Assembly: GCA_036495485.1 (NCBI GenBank) | Contig: DASXMU010000174.1 | Location: 1-12,964 of the forward strand | Direction of reading: 5' to 3' | Length of the DNA: 12,964 nucleotides | DNA from: PALSA-505 sp036495485 | GTDB taxonomy: Bacteria > Actinomycetota > Actinomycetes > Streptosporangiales > Streptosporangiaceae | Shown here: one piece after another, positions 1 through 7,251 of the stretch | How positions within the stretch are numbered: position 1 is the stretch's first letter | How the letters are laid out: each line of letters opens with the position of its first letter | Notes under the pieces: model-generated | Told to the model about the DNA's origin: nothing | Databases searched by the model: none | The model's input: the letters and a program-made list of their open reading frames with translations, nothing else | Program-made: the position numbers and the translations under genes

Positions 1-860
1 GGGTGGCTGGGGGCACCGGGGCGGCCGGGGAGGGCGCCGCCGTAGTCGCGGCTGGAGCCGATCAGGATGGTGCCGCTGGCTGTGGCCTCGACCACGGCTG
101 AGCAGGCTAGCGCGTCGGAGTCGCTGACCACGGCACCTACGTAGTCGCACTCGTAGACCTTGTGGTTGATGACCGGCGGCAGCGGCTCGGTGACCAGGAT
201 GTGGCCGCGGCGGGGGCGTACCGGCAGGTCCGAGCCGAGCCGGCGGGCGACCTCGCCGCTCCAGGGGCCCGCCGCGTTGACCACTATCGGGGTGGCGATC
301 TGGCCCTGGTCGGTGATCAGCCGCCCGGTGCCGAGGTCGAGCCCCACGGCTTCGGCGCGGACGACGCCGGCACCAGCGCGTGCGAGGTAGGCCATGGCCG
401 CGAGCATGGGCTGGACCTGGCAGTCCTGCGGGCAGAAGGCGCCGCCGGGAAGGTCCGGGGCGATGTGTGGCTCGGCGGCGCGGAGGCTGGGCTGGTCGAG
501 CTCGGTCATCTCGACCCCGGCGGCGCGCTGGCCGCTCGCCTGGGCTGACAGAGCGGCGAGCTGGTCCGCGTCGTGCGCGACGACGATGCCGCCCTTGGTC
601 TCGAACTCGAACTCGGCAGTGGCGGCGAACTCCCGCCAGAGTGCCAGGCTGCGCAGCGCCAGGGCCAGCTCGGGGCCTGGCAGCTTGTCGGAGACAAGGA
701 TGTTGCCCTCACCGGCCGCTGTCGTCCCGCCGAGTGGGCCGCTGCGGTCGATCACACAGACGCGGCGGCCGGTCGCGGCCAGGTACGCGGACACAGCCGC
801 GCCCACCATGCCGGCGCCGATGACCACGGCATCCGCGGACGGCGGAAGCGCGATCGTCAC
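1..860 (-). CDS. FAD-dependent oxidoreductase, DAO family (likely D-hydroxyproline or related imino/amino acid oxidase); 3' end outside window
   Basis: The first ~286 residues are present; the C-terminus lies beyond the left edge. The N-terminus has a Rossmann FAD-binding motif, GAGMVG at residues 15-20, and the ribose-binding acidic residue follows as D38 in VCVIDR. A second flavin-site signature, VVNAAGPWSG, lies near residue 195, and a GSSRDYGG segment typical of the HcnC/LhpB branch lies near the edge. The family oxidises amines or imino acids to imines, passing electrons to oxygen or an electron-transfer partner. The start is GTG at 858-860, chosen because it overlaps the stop codon of the regulator gene upstream (GTGA), implying translational coupling; no strong Shine-Dalgarno is seen. 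Beside an epimerase and a DapA-type lyase, oxidation of cis-4-hydroxy-D-proline is the best guess (inference). Sarcosine oxidase or another D-amino-acid dehydrogenase remains possible. The family call is firm; the substrate is not. Confidence 0.88.
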   Translation of the reverse strand, partial: MTIALPPSADAVVIGAGMVGAAVSAYLAATGRRVCVIDRSGPLGGTTAAGEGNILVSDKLPGPELALALRSLALWREFAATAEFEFETKGGIVVAHDADQLAALSAQASGQRAAGVEMTELDQPSLRAAEPHIAPDLPGGAFCPQDCQVQPMLAAMAYLARAGAGVVRAEAVGLDLGTGRLITDQGQIATPIVVNAAGPWSGEVARRLGSDLPVRPRRGHILVTEPLPPVINHKVYECDYVGAVVSDSDALACSAVVEATASGTILIGSSRDYGGALPGRPGAPSH

Positions 861-1405
861 TGCTGCGGCGTGCCCGCGGCCTGCCGGGTGCGGTAGGCGG
901 CTACGTGGGTGCGGTTGGCGCAGGAGGTGCTGCAGAACCGCCTGGACCGGTTCTTGGACAGGTCGACCTGGACGTTGCCGCACTCCTCGGCGGCGCACTG
1001 GCGCAGCCGGTCCAGCTCGTCGGCGCGGATCATGTCGCTGAACGCCATCGCCGCGTCGGCGGCGAACCGGTCGGCCAGCGGGGCGTCCGGCGGCGTCGCG
1101 TGCAGGTGGTAGTCCCACTGGTCGTGCTTCACTAGCTGGGGCAGCGCGTTGACCTCGCGGAGCAAGGTGTTGACCAGCCCGACGGCCTCGTCCTTGGTCA
1201 TCTCCCAGAGCTGTTCGAGGCGCGGCCGCAGGCGCCAGACCGCGTCGAGCTCGGACTGGTCATGGGTGCGGTCGCCAGTCCATCGCCACTCGGTGACGAA
1301 GTCGTCGAGCGCGGCTACGTCGGGCAGCAGCTCGGTGCCGCGGCCGGTGTTGACCAGCGCGGCGGTAGCGGCCAGAGACACCTCGGTGTCATGCGCAAAA
1401 ATCAC
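857..1405 (-). CDS. CGNR zinc-finger (ABATE-type) putative transcriptional regulator
   Basis: A 182-residue protein with an ABATE-like N-terminal region (LAATAALVNT near the start) and a C-terminal CGNR zinc finger. The finger cysteines are about C137, C142, C158 and C162, in CAAEECGN and RRFCSTSCANR, followed by a basic helix, THVAAYRTRQ. CGNR proteins are regarded as DNA-binding regulators and often sit beside EamA transporters, as here. The frame stays open back to a GTG at 1420. I start at GTG 1405 because a strong AAAGGAG site (1411-1417) is 5 nt upstream of it; that site would lie inside the coding region if 1420 were used. The gene is divergent from the EamA transporter and overlaps the downstream oxidase by 4 bp. 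It probably controls both units from the intergenic inverted repeat (inference). Ligand unknown. Confidence 0.9.
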   Translation of the reverse strand: MIFAHDTEVSLAATAALVNTGRGTELLPDVAALDDFVTEWRWTGDRTHDQSELDAVWRLRPRLEQLWEMTKDEAVGLVNTLLREVNALPQLVKHDQWDYHLHATPPDAPLADRFAADAAMAFSDMIRADELDRLRQCAAEECGNVQVDLSKNRSRRFCSTSCANRTHVAAYRTRQAAGTPQQ

Positions 1406-1406
1406 C

Positions 1407-1436
1407 TTGACTCCTTTCACGCGTCCTGGCTACCGT
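1407..1436 (+). promoter_or_regulatory. Candidate sigma-70-type promoter for the EamA transporter
   Basis: TTGACT at 1407-1412 and TACCGT at 1431-1436 are separated by 18 nt, matching the actinobacterial housekeeping pattern (TTGAC-like, TAnnnT). The predicted start point is about 1443, directly at the left arm of the inverted repeat. The -35 box overlaps the start region of the divergent CGNR gene. On the other strand, TACGAT (1446-1441) could be the -10 box for the CGNR gene, but no good -35 box was found for it. Confidence 0.45.
1411..1417 (-). promoter_or_regulatory. Ribosome binding site that fixes the CGNR start
   Basis: Read on the minus strand, AAAGGAG is followed by a 5-nt spacer (TCAAG) and then GTG at 1405-1403. 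The in-frame GTG at 1420-1418 lies directly upstream of this site and has no comparable one of its own. The shorter protein is therefore preferred. Confidence 0.75.
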
Positions 1437-1443
1437 CATCATC

Positions 1444-1465
1444 GTAAGACACCTTTACTGCTTAC
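1444..1465. promoter_or_regulatory. Candidate operator: inverted repeat between CGNR and EamA genes
   Basis: GTAAG (1444-1448) and CTTAC (1461-1465) form an inverted repeat with a 12-nt spacer. An overlapping symmetric element, GTAA-N7-TTAC, spans 1444-1458. The element lies just downstream of the predicted EamA -10 box and over the predicted CGNR -10 box. A protein bound here could block both directions. The CGNR protein is the obvious candidate binder (inference). Confidence 0.4.
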
Positions 1466-1489
1466 ACGCCTACTCCTGGAGCGTGTGCC

Positions 1490-2479
1490 GTGACCACGAG
1501 GAGCATCACCAGCCAGTCCGGCCTTGCCCGCGGCGGCCTCGGTATCGCGCTGCTGTCGGCGGCGACGTTCGGCACGTCGGGCACGTTCGCCTCGTCGCTG
1601 ATCGGGGCGGGCTGGAGCGCGGCCGCCGCCGTGACCGCCCGGATCACCGTCGCCGCGCTGCTGCTCACCGTTCCCGCGCTGATCCAGTTGCGCGGGCGCT
1701 GGCGGCTGCTGCGGACGGCGGCCTGGCAGATGGTCGCCTACGGGCTGACCGGGGTGGCCGGCTGCCAGTTCTGCTACTTCAACGCTATCGAGCACATGCC
1801 GGTCGGCGTCGCGCTGCTGCTCGAGTACCTCGGCGCGGTGCTGGTGGTCGGCTGGCTCTGGCTGCGGCACGGGCAGCGGCCCAGACGGCTGACGGTGGCC
1901 GGCGCGGTGACCGCCATCGTGGGGCTGGGCCTGGTGCTCAACCTGACCGGCTCGGGCGGGATCAGCCCCATCGGCCTCATGTGGGGACTGCTGGCCGCGG
2001 TGGGCCTGGCCGTGTACTTCGTGATCGCGGCGGCTGATCAGGGGGAGCTGGTGCCGCCGATCGTGATGGTGTGGGGCGGGATGATCATCGGGGCTGCCGC
2101 GCTCGGGCTGCTGGGCCTGACCGGCGCGGTGCCGATGACTGCCTCGGCGCAGCAGGTTGGCCTGCTCGGCCACCGGGTGAGCTGGATCGTGCCGGTGGTG
2201 GGGCTGTCCCTGGTGGCCACGGCGATCGCCTACGTCACGGGGATGCGTGCGGCCCGCAAGCTCGGCGCCAAGCTCGCCTCGTTCGCCGGGATGGCCGAGG
2301 TGCTGTTCTCGATCCTGTTCGCCTGGCTGCTGCTGCATCAGCTGCCGTCCGCCGTGCAGTTCGCCGGCGGGGTGTTCATCTTCGCCGGGGTGGCGCTGGT
2401 CCGGGCCGACGAGCTGCGCGGAGGCCGGGACGCCAGGCAGCCGCTGGAACCCGACCGGGTCAGGGTTTCCGTCCGATGA
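1490..2479 (+). CDS. EamA-family (DMT superfamily) inner-membrane transporter
   Basis: A 329-residue, strongly hydrophobic protein with about ten membrane segments in two EamA repeats, roughly residues 15-145 and 165-305. Small-residue-rich helices such as GIALLSAATFG and the EYLGAVLVVGWLWL stretch are typical of the RhtA-like branch. The family mostly exports amino acids or small metabolites with proton exchange, although some members import. The start GTG 1490 is preceded by GGAG (1478-1481) at 8-nt spacing. The C-terminal tail (about 25 residues) is charged and probably cytoplasmic. The gene is divergent from the CGNR regulator and its last 20 bp overlap the 3' end of the racemase gene. 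From context the substrate may be an amino or imino acid related to the pathway. The sequence does not say which substrate or which direction. Confidence 0.92.
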   Translation: MTTRSITSQSGLARGGLGIALLSAATFGTSGTFASSLIGAGWSAAAAVTARITVAALLLTVPALIQLRGRWRLLRTAAWQMVAYGLTGVAGCQFCYFNAIEHMPVGVALLLEYLGAVLVVGWLWLRHGQRPRRLTVAGAVTAIVGLGLVLNLTGSGGISPIGLMWGLLAAVGLAVYFVIAAADQGELVPPIVMVWGGMIIGAAALGLLGLTGAVPMTASAQQVGLLGHRVSWIVPVVGLSLVATAIAYVTGMRAARKLGAKLASFAGMAEVLFSILFAWLLLHQLPSAVQFAGGVFIFAGVALVRADELRGGRDARQPLEPDRVRVSVR

Positions 2480-3473
2480 GGAACCCGGCTGGGAACGGGT
2501 CCTCCGGGTCGAGCAGGTAGTTCGCCATCGCGGTCAGCCAGGCCCGGCCGCGCACCGACGGGATCACCGCGGGGAACCCGCCCACCATGGTCCGGCCGGT
2601 CAGCCGCCCGGTGAACGACCGCCCGATCAGCGACCCGTGCACGAAGTCCTCGTCCAGGCCCAGCTCGCCACGCGCCGCGAGCTGGGCCATCCGGGCCGAC
2701 GTGCCGGTGCCGCAGGGCGAGCGGTCCAGCCAGCCCGGGTGGATGGCGATCGCGGACCTGGCGGGCCGCTCGCCGTCGGCGGGCTCGGTGAAGACCACGT
2801 GGCGGCACCCGCTGATCCCGGGGTTCTCCGGGTGGGCGAAGCCGAGCTGCTCGTTGACCGCGTCCATGATGGCCAGCCCGGTGGCGATGAGCTGATCGTG
2901 CAGCTCCGGCTCGACCTTCAGCCCGGCCGAGGCGGCCGGGAGCAGCGCGTAGAAGTTCCCGCCGAACGCGAGGTCGACCACCACCTCGCCGAGCCCAGGC
3001 ACCTGGACGGCAGCGTCCCGCAGGTGCAGGTAGGAGGCGACGTTGCTGAGCGTCACCGACCTGGCCCGGCCACCGTACACCTCGACCGAGGCCTCGACCA
3101 AGCCCGCCGGGGTGTCCAGCCGGATCACCGTGACCGGCTCGCGCACCTCCACCATGCCGGTCTCGACCAGCACCGTGGCGGTCCCGATGGTCCCGTGCCC
3201 GCACATCGGCAGGCAGCCGGAGACCTCGATGAACACCACGCCGGCGTCCGCGTCCGGCCTGACCGGCGGCTGCAGGATCGCGCCGGACATGGCGGCGTGC
3301 CCGCGCGGCTCGAACATGAGCAGGGTCCGCAGGTCATCGCGCTGCGTCACGACATGCTGCATGCGCTCGAACATCGTGGCGCCAGGCAGCACGCCCACCC
3401 CCGACGTGATCACCCGGGTGGGCATCCCCTCGGTGTGGCTGTCGACGGCTCCGAAGACCTTCTGAGCTCGCAT
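2460..3473 (-). CDS. Proline racemase family protein, probable 4-hydroxyproline 2-epimerase
   Basis: A 337-residue protein of normal family length. It keeps both catalytic cysteines: C91 in MCGHGTIG and C254 in RSPCGTGTSARMA. In this family two cysteines mark racemases and epimerases working by a two-base mechanism. The trans-3-hydroxy-L-proline dehydratases of the family carry threonine in place of one cysteine, so that role is disfavoured. The N-terminal FGAVDSHTEGMPTRV is also characteristic. The start ATG 3473 shares one base with the stop of the DapA-family gene (TAATG), so the two are co-translated. Expected reaction: trans-4-hydroxy-L-proline to cis-4-hydroxy-D-proline, the first pathway step. 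Proline racemase activity cannot be excluded without substrate-pocket comparison. The 3' end overlaps the convergent transporter by 20 bp, with no terminator between them. Confidence 0.93.
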   Translation of the reverse strand: MRAQKVFGAVDSHTEGMPTRVITSGVGVLPGATMFERMQHVVTQRDDLRTLLMFEPRGHAAMSGAILQPPVRPDADAGVVFIEVSGCLPMCGHGTIGTATVLVETGMVEVREPVTVIRLDTPAGLVEASVEVYGGRARSVTLSNVASYLHLRDAAVQVPGLGEVVVDLAFGGNFYALLPAASAGLKVEPELHDQLIATGLAIMDAVNEQLGFAHPENPGISGCRHVVFTEPADGERPARSAIAIHPGWLDRSPCGTGTSARMAQLAARGELGLDEDFVHGSLIGRSFTGRLTGRTMVGGFPAVIPSVRGRAWLTAMANYLLDPEDPFPAGFLIGRKP

Positions 3474-4351
3474 TACTGGGCTTTGAGTGCGGCCCTGGCG
3501 GCGGCCCTGACCTCGTCGGCTTCCCCGGGTGACAGCGGCAGCCGGGGAAGCCGCACCGGGCCGCCGTAGCGGCCGGCTTCCTCCTGGGCCAGCTTGATCG
3601 CCTGCACGAACCGCGGATCGGCGTCCCAGCGCAGCAGCGGGAGCAGCTCGCGGTACTCGGCGGCGGCGGTCACGAACTCCCCGGCCACGCACAGCTCGTA
3701 CAGCCGCACCGACTGGGCCGGCAGGGCGTTCACCAGGCCGGCGATCCAGCCGGTCGCGCCCATCAGCATGGCCTCGACGAACATGTCGTCGCAGCCGCAG
3801 ATCACCTCGAGCCGCGGCGCCTGCTCCCTGATCTGCGGCACCCGCCGCACGTCCTGGGAGAACTCCTTGACCGCCCGCACCTGTTCGATCCCGGCCAGCC
3901 TGGCCAGCAGGCCGGGGGTGAGGTCCACCCGGGTGGAGAACGGGTTGTTGTAGGCGATGATCGGCAGCCCGACCCTGGCGACCTCGGCGAAGTGGGCCAC
4001 TACCTCGTCGTCGGTCGGCTTGTGCGAGGTCGGCGGCAGCGCCATCACGGCCGAGGCACCGGCGCGGGCGGCCTGCTCCGCCCAGCGGCACGCCTCCGCC
4101 GCCGACTTGCCCGACACACCGGGCACGACGGGCGCACGGCCGTCGGCGGCCGCGATGGCCGTGCCGGTCAGATCTGACCGTTCGGCATCGGTCAGGGCCT
4201 CGTATTCACCGAGCGAGCCGCTGGGGATCAGGCCCGCGACTCCCTCGTCGATGAGCCACGAGCAGTGCTTGCCGAACGCTTCGAGATCCAGCTGGCCGTC
4301 CGCCCGGAACGGGGTGGTCGTAGCCGCATAGACACCAGGAAAAAGAGCCAT
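3473..4351 (-). CDS. DapA (DHDPS/NAL) family lyase, probable 1-pyrroline-4-hydroxy-2-carboxylate deaminase
   Basis: A 292-residue TIM-barrel protein of the class I aldolase DapA family. Schiff-base lysine K162 lies in VRAVKEF and the conserved tyrosine Y134 in IIAYNNPF. The substrate-loop motif is PSGSLGEYEALT (residues 43-54) in place of the GTTGE of true dihydrodipicolinate synthases, arguing against a lysine-biosynthetic role. Paired with a racemase-family gene and near a DAO oxidase, the likely reaction is conversion of 1-pyrroline-4-hydroxy-2-carboxylate to 2-oxoglutarate semialdehyde plus ammonia. ATG 4351 is used because homology begins there (ALFPGVYAATTTPF). In-frame GTG codons at 4363 and 4369 are alternatives, and TAGACT (4376-4371) could be a -10 box giving a leaderless start at GTG 4363. 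It is the first gene of a two-gene operon, divergent from the molybdenum hydroxylase operon. Confidence 0.9.
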   Translation of the reverse strand: MALFPGVYAATTTPFRADGQLDLEAFGKHCSWLIDEGVAGLIPSGSLGEYEALTDAERSDLTGTAIAAADGRAPVVPGVSGKSAAEACRWAEQAARAGASAVMALPPTSHKPTDDEVVAHFAEVARVGLPIIAYNNPFSTRVDLTPGLLARLAGIEQVRAVKEFSQDVRRVPQIREQAPRLEVICGCDDMFVEAMLMGATGWIAGLVNALPAQSVRLYELCVAGEFVTAAAEYRELLPLLRWDADPRFVQAIKLAQEEAGRYGGPVRLPRLPLSPGEADEVRAAARAALKAQ

Positions 4352-4459
4352 TGCGCTGTCCACGGTCACGAGTCTAGGGGGCAGTGCCCAGACACACGAT
4401 GGGAGCTGGGACGATCTGGCACGATGGGGGGGCCAGGGCGCGGATGCTGCGGAGGTTAC
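4352..4459. promoter_or_regulatory. Divergent promoter region between DapA-family and molybdenum hydroxylase operons, with repeats
   Basis: These 108 bp drive both operons. A perfect 11-bp palindrome, GGGCAGTGCCC, lies at 4379-4389. The 9-mer CACGATGGG occurs at 4395-4403 and again at 4420-4428, a 25-bp period, with a partial copy ACGATC at 4411-4416. On the minus strand TAGACT (4376-4371) fits a -10 hexamer for the DapA-family gene, but no convincing -35 box is present. GGAGG at 4451-4455 is the ribosome binding site of the large subunit. The repeats are candidate binding sites for a regulator of both operons, which is not encoded next to them. Confidence 0.4.
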
Positions 4460-6754
4460 ATGGACGGCGATCGGACAGGGGTGCTGGGCACCCGGGTGCT
4501 GCGGATAGAGGATCAGCGGCTGCTCACCGTCGGCGGCACCTACGTCGACGACCTGGACATCCCGGAGCTGGCCGGGGCGGCCAGGGTCACGTTCGTTCGC
4601 AGCCCGCTGGCGCACGCGCTGGTGACCGCCGTGGACGCGTCCGCCGCCCGCGGCGAGCCCGGCGTGATCGCGGTGCTGACCGGCGAGGACGCGCCACCGC
4701 TGCCGGATGAGCCGCTGGCCGAGCCGCTGCTGGCCGGTGAGCGGGTCCGGTTCGTCGGCGAGCCGGTGGCCATGGTGATCACCGACGGCCAGTACCGGGG
4801 CGAGGACGCCGCCGAGCTGGTCAGCGTGGACTACGAGCCGCTGCCAGCGGTCGCCAGCCTGGACGACGCGCTGGCCGATGAGACCCTGCTGTTCCCTGCC
4901 ACCGGGAGCAACGTAGCCGGGGCCGCCGGCGCCGAGGACAGCACCGGGGACGCCCTGTTCGAGGGCTGTGAGGTCGTCGTCGGCGCCACGATCGTGAACC
5001 AGCGGGTCGCGCCGGTTCCGCTCGAGGTCCGCGGGGCGGCCGCGACCTGGGCGGATGACCGGCTCACCATGTGGGCGAGCACGCAGAACTCCCAGCTCGC
5101 CCGCTTCGCGGTCGCCGGCACGCTCGGCCTGCCGCCGGACGCGGTCCGGATCATCACGCCAGATGTGGGCGGCGGGTTCGGCGCCAAGATCGCTGTCGAC
5201 CGGGAGCATCTCGCGGTCGCCTGGGCCACCAGGCACCTCGGCCGCCCGCTGCGCTGGTCCGAGACCCGCAGCGAGAACATGGTCGCGATGACCCACGGCC
5301 GGGCCCAGCGGCAGGAGATCACGATCGGCGGGACCAGGGACGGGAAGATCCTCGCCTACCGGTTCGACTTCGTGCAGGACTCCGGTGCCTACCCACGGGC
5401 CGGTTTTCTCCCCTCGCTCACCAGGCTGATGACCAGCGGCGCCTACCTGATACCGCGGGTCGAGTGCAGCTACAAGTTCGTGCTCACCAGCACCACGCCG
5501 ATCGCGGCCTACCGTGGCGCCGGGCGGCCCGAGGCTACCGCCGCGGTCGAGCGCGCCGTGGACCTGTTCGCGGCCGGGATCGGCATGGACCCCGCCGAGG
5601 TGCGCAGGCTCAACGTGGTGCCGCCGGACCGGTTCCCGTACACCACGCCGACCGGGGCCACCTACGACACCGGCGACTACGCGGTCGCCCTGGACAAGGT
5701 GCTGGCCGCCGCCGGGTACGGCGAGCTGCGGGCGGAGCAGGCCGCCCGCCGCGAGCGCGGCGACCGGGTGCAGCTCGGCCTCGGCCTGGCCACCTACGTG
5801 GAGATCACCGCCGGCGACGGCGGCGGTGAGAGCGGCCGGATCGACATCCACGAGGACGGCACGGCCACCGTCTTCACCGGCAGCTCGGCGCACGGCCAGG
5901 GACACGCCACCGCCTGGTCCATGCTCGTCCAGGAGGAGCTGGGCATCGCCATGGGTGACGTCACCGTCGTCCACGGCGACACCGACATCATCCCCACCGG
6001 CATCGGCACGTTCGGGTCCAGGTCGCTCCAGCTCGGTGGTGCGGCCGTGCACAAGGCGGCCGGCGAGGTCAAGGAGCAGGCACGCGGGCTGGCGGCCGAA
6101 CTGGCCGGGGTGACCGAGCAGGACATGGAGTTCGACCCCCGGCTGGGGGTATGGCGGGTGCACGGCGAGAGCGGGACCGATCTGGAGTGGGGCAAGATCG
6201 CCGGCGCGGCCGGGCCCGACGGGCTCACCGCCGACGTCATGTTCACCGCGGCGAGCCCGACGTTCCCGTTCGGCGCGCACCTGGCGGTCGTCGAGGTGGA
6301 CACCGAGACGGGCAAGGTGACCCTGGTCAGGCACGTGACGGTGGACGACGCCGGGGTCCTGGTCAACCCGCTGCTCGCCGAGGGCCAGCGGCACGGCGGC
6401 ATCGCCCAGGGGGCCGCCCAGGCCCTGCTCGAAGAGGTGGTCTACGACGCCGACGGCAACCCGCTGACCGGCACGCTCGCCGACTACGCGATCATCACCG
6501 CGACCGAGCTGCCGAGCTTCGAGCTGGTGGACAGCCAGACGCCGACCGGCATCAATCCGCTTGGTGTGAAGGGCATCGGCGAGGCGGGCACGATAGGGTC
6601 CACGCCGGCGGTGCAGAACGCGGTGGTGGACGCCGTCGCCCACCTGGGCGTCCGGCACATCGACATGCCCACCACCCCGCAGCGGGTGTGGGCCGCGATC
6701 AGGGAAGCTGCGAACACGAAAGCTATGGACACGAAAGCGGAGGCGGCGCGGTGA
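4460..6754 (+). CDS. Xanthine dehydrogenase family molybdopterin-binding (large) subunit, form II CoxL-like
   Basis: A 764-residue Mo-MCD hydroxylase catalytic subunit, close to full family length. Motifs in order: N-terminal a/b-hammerhead domain (RIEDQRLLTVGGTYVDD, about 15-31), GGGFGAK cofactor loop at 237-243, AYRGAGR at 350-356, the SSAHGQGHAT pterin contact near 475, and GIGEAGTIG near the C-terminus with E708 as catalytic glutamate. True CO dehydrogenases (form I) carry AYXCSFR. AYRGAGR places this in form II, whose members oxidise aldehydes or N-heterocycles. ATG 4460 follows GGAGG by 4 nt; the frame is open further upstream but lacks homology there. The C-terminus carries a small duplicated TKA segment (6714-6738). 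It is first in a large-small-medium operon. No accessory genes (CoxD/E or XdhC type) are in the window. Substrate unknown; an aldehyde or ring intermediate of the neighbouring pathway is an inference. Confidence 0.93.
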   Translation: MDGDRTGVLGTRVLRIEDQRLLTVGGTYVDDLDIPELAGAARVTFVRSPLAHALVTAVDASAARGEPGVIAVLTGEDAPPLPDEPLAEPLLAGERVRFVGEPVAMVITDGQYRGEDAAELVSVDYEPLPAVASLDDALADETLLFPATGSNVAGAAGAEDSTGDALFEGCEVVVGATIVNQRVAPVPLEVRGAAATWADDRLTMWASTQNSQLARFAVAGTLGLPPDAVRIITPDVGGGFGAKIAVDREHLAVAWATRHLGRPLRWSETRSENMVAMTHGRAQRQEITIGGTRDGKILAYRFDFVQDSGAYPRAGFLPSLTRLMTSGAYLIPRVECSYKFVLTSTTPIAAYRGAGRPEATAAVERAVDLFAAGIGMDPAEVRRLNVVPPDRFPYTTPTGATYDTGDYAVALDKVLAAAGYGELRAEQAARRERGDRVQLGLGLATYVEITAGDGGGESGRIDIHEDGTATVFTGSSAHGQGHATAWSMLVQEELGIAMGDVTVVHGDTDIIPTGIGTFGSRSLQLGGAAVHKAAGEVKEQARGLAAELAGVTEQDMEFDPRLGVWRVHGESGTDLEWGKIAGAAGPDGLTADVMFTAASPTFPFGAHLAVVEVDTETGKVTLVRHVTVDDAGVLVNPLLAEGQRHGGIAQGAAQALLEEVVYDADGNPLTGTLADYAIITATELPSFELVDSQTPTGINPLGVKGIGEAGTIGSTPAVQNAVVDAVAHLGVRHIDMPTTPQRVWAAIREAANTKAMDTKAEAAR

Positions 6755-7251
6755 AGGTCGAGCTGACGGTCAACGGGGAGCTGGTGGCCGCCGACGTGGA
6801 GGACCGGATGCTGCTCGTGCACTACCTGCGCGACGTGGCCGGCCTCACGGCGACCAACGTTGGCTGCGACACCACCTCCTGCGGGGCCTGCACGGTCCTG
6901 CTGGACGGCGAGTCGGTCAAGTCCTGCACGCTGCTTGCGGCGCAGGCCGACGGGGCTTCGGTCATCACCGTGGAGGGGCTGGCCGACGCCGACGGGACGC
7001 TGCACCCGGTGCAGCAGGCGTTCCGCGAGCAGCACGGGCTGCAGTGCGGCTTCTGCACACCCGGCATGGTGATGGCGATCGTGTCGCTGCTGCGGGAGAA
7101 CCCGCATCCGACCGAGGAACAGGTGAGATCCGGGCTTGAGGGCAACCTGTGCCGGTGCACCGGCTACCACAACATCGTCAAGGCGGCGCTTGCCGTAGGG
7201 CGTCTTTCCGGCCAAGAAAGTACAGCTGCTGAGAACGGGAGTGCGCTGTGA
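6751..7251 (+). CDS. (2Fe-2S)-binding small subunit of the molybdenum hydroxylase
   Basis: A 166-residue ferredoxin-like subunit carrying both expected clusters. The plant-type N-terminal cluster is bound by C39, C44, C47 and C59; the C-terminal helical-domain cluster by C99, C102, C134 and C136 (QCGFCTPG and NLCRCTGY). It transfers electrons from the molybdenum centre to FAD in the next subunit. The start GTG 6751 overlaps the stop of the large-subunit gene (GTGA) and is preceded by GGAGG (6739-6743) with a 7-nt spacer. All eight cysteines are present, so it should be functional. The last ~15 residues, rich in Ser, Gly and Ala, extend past the conserved fold. Confidence 0.95.
   Translation: MKVELTVNGELVAADVEDRMLLVHYLRDVAGLTATNVGCDTTSCGACTVLLDGESVKSCTLLAAQADGASVITVEGLADADGTLHPVQQAFREQHGLQCGFCTPGMVMAIVSLLRENPHPTEEQVRSGLEGNLCRCTGYHNIVKAALAVGRLSGQESTAAENGSAL

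Noticed and set aside
1439..2338. Minus-strand 299-codon frame opposite the EamA transporter
   Set aside because: Low-complexity Gln/His/Arg/Pro-rich translation, no motif, fully overlapped by a clear membrane protein gene with a good ribosome binding site.
3473..4351. Lysine-biosynthetic dihydrodipicolinate synthase
   Set aside because: The GTTGE motif is replaced by GSLGE and the gene is co-translated with a proline racemase-family gene, which points to catabolism.
4352..6658. Very long minus-strand open frame covering the large-subunit gene and continuous with the DapA-family gene
   Set aside because: The part opposite the large subunit has repetitive Arg/Gly/His/Pro-rich composition typical of antisense frames in GC-rich DNA and no family motif. 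DapA homology begins only near 4351.
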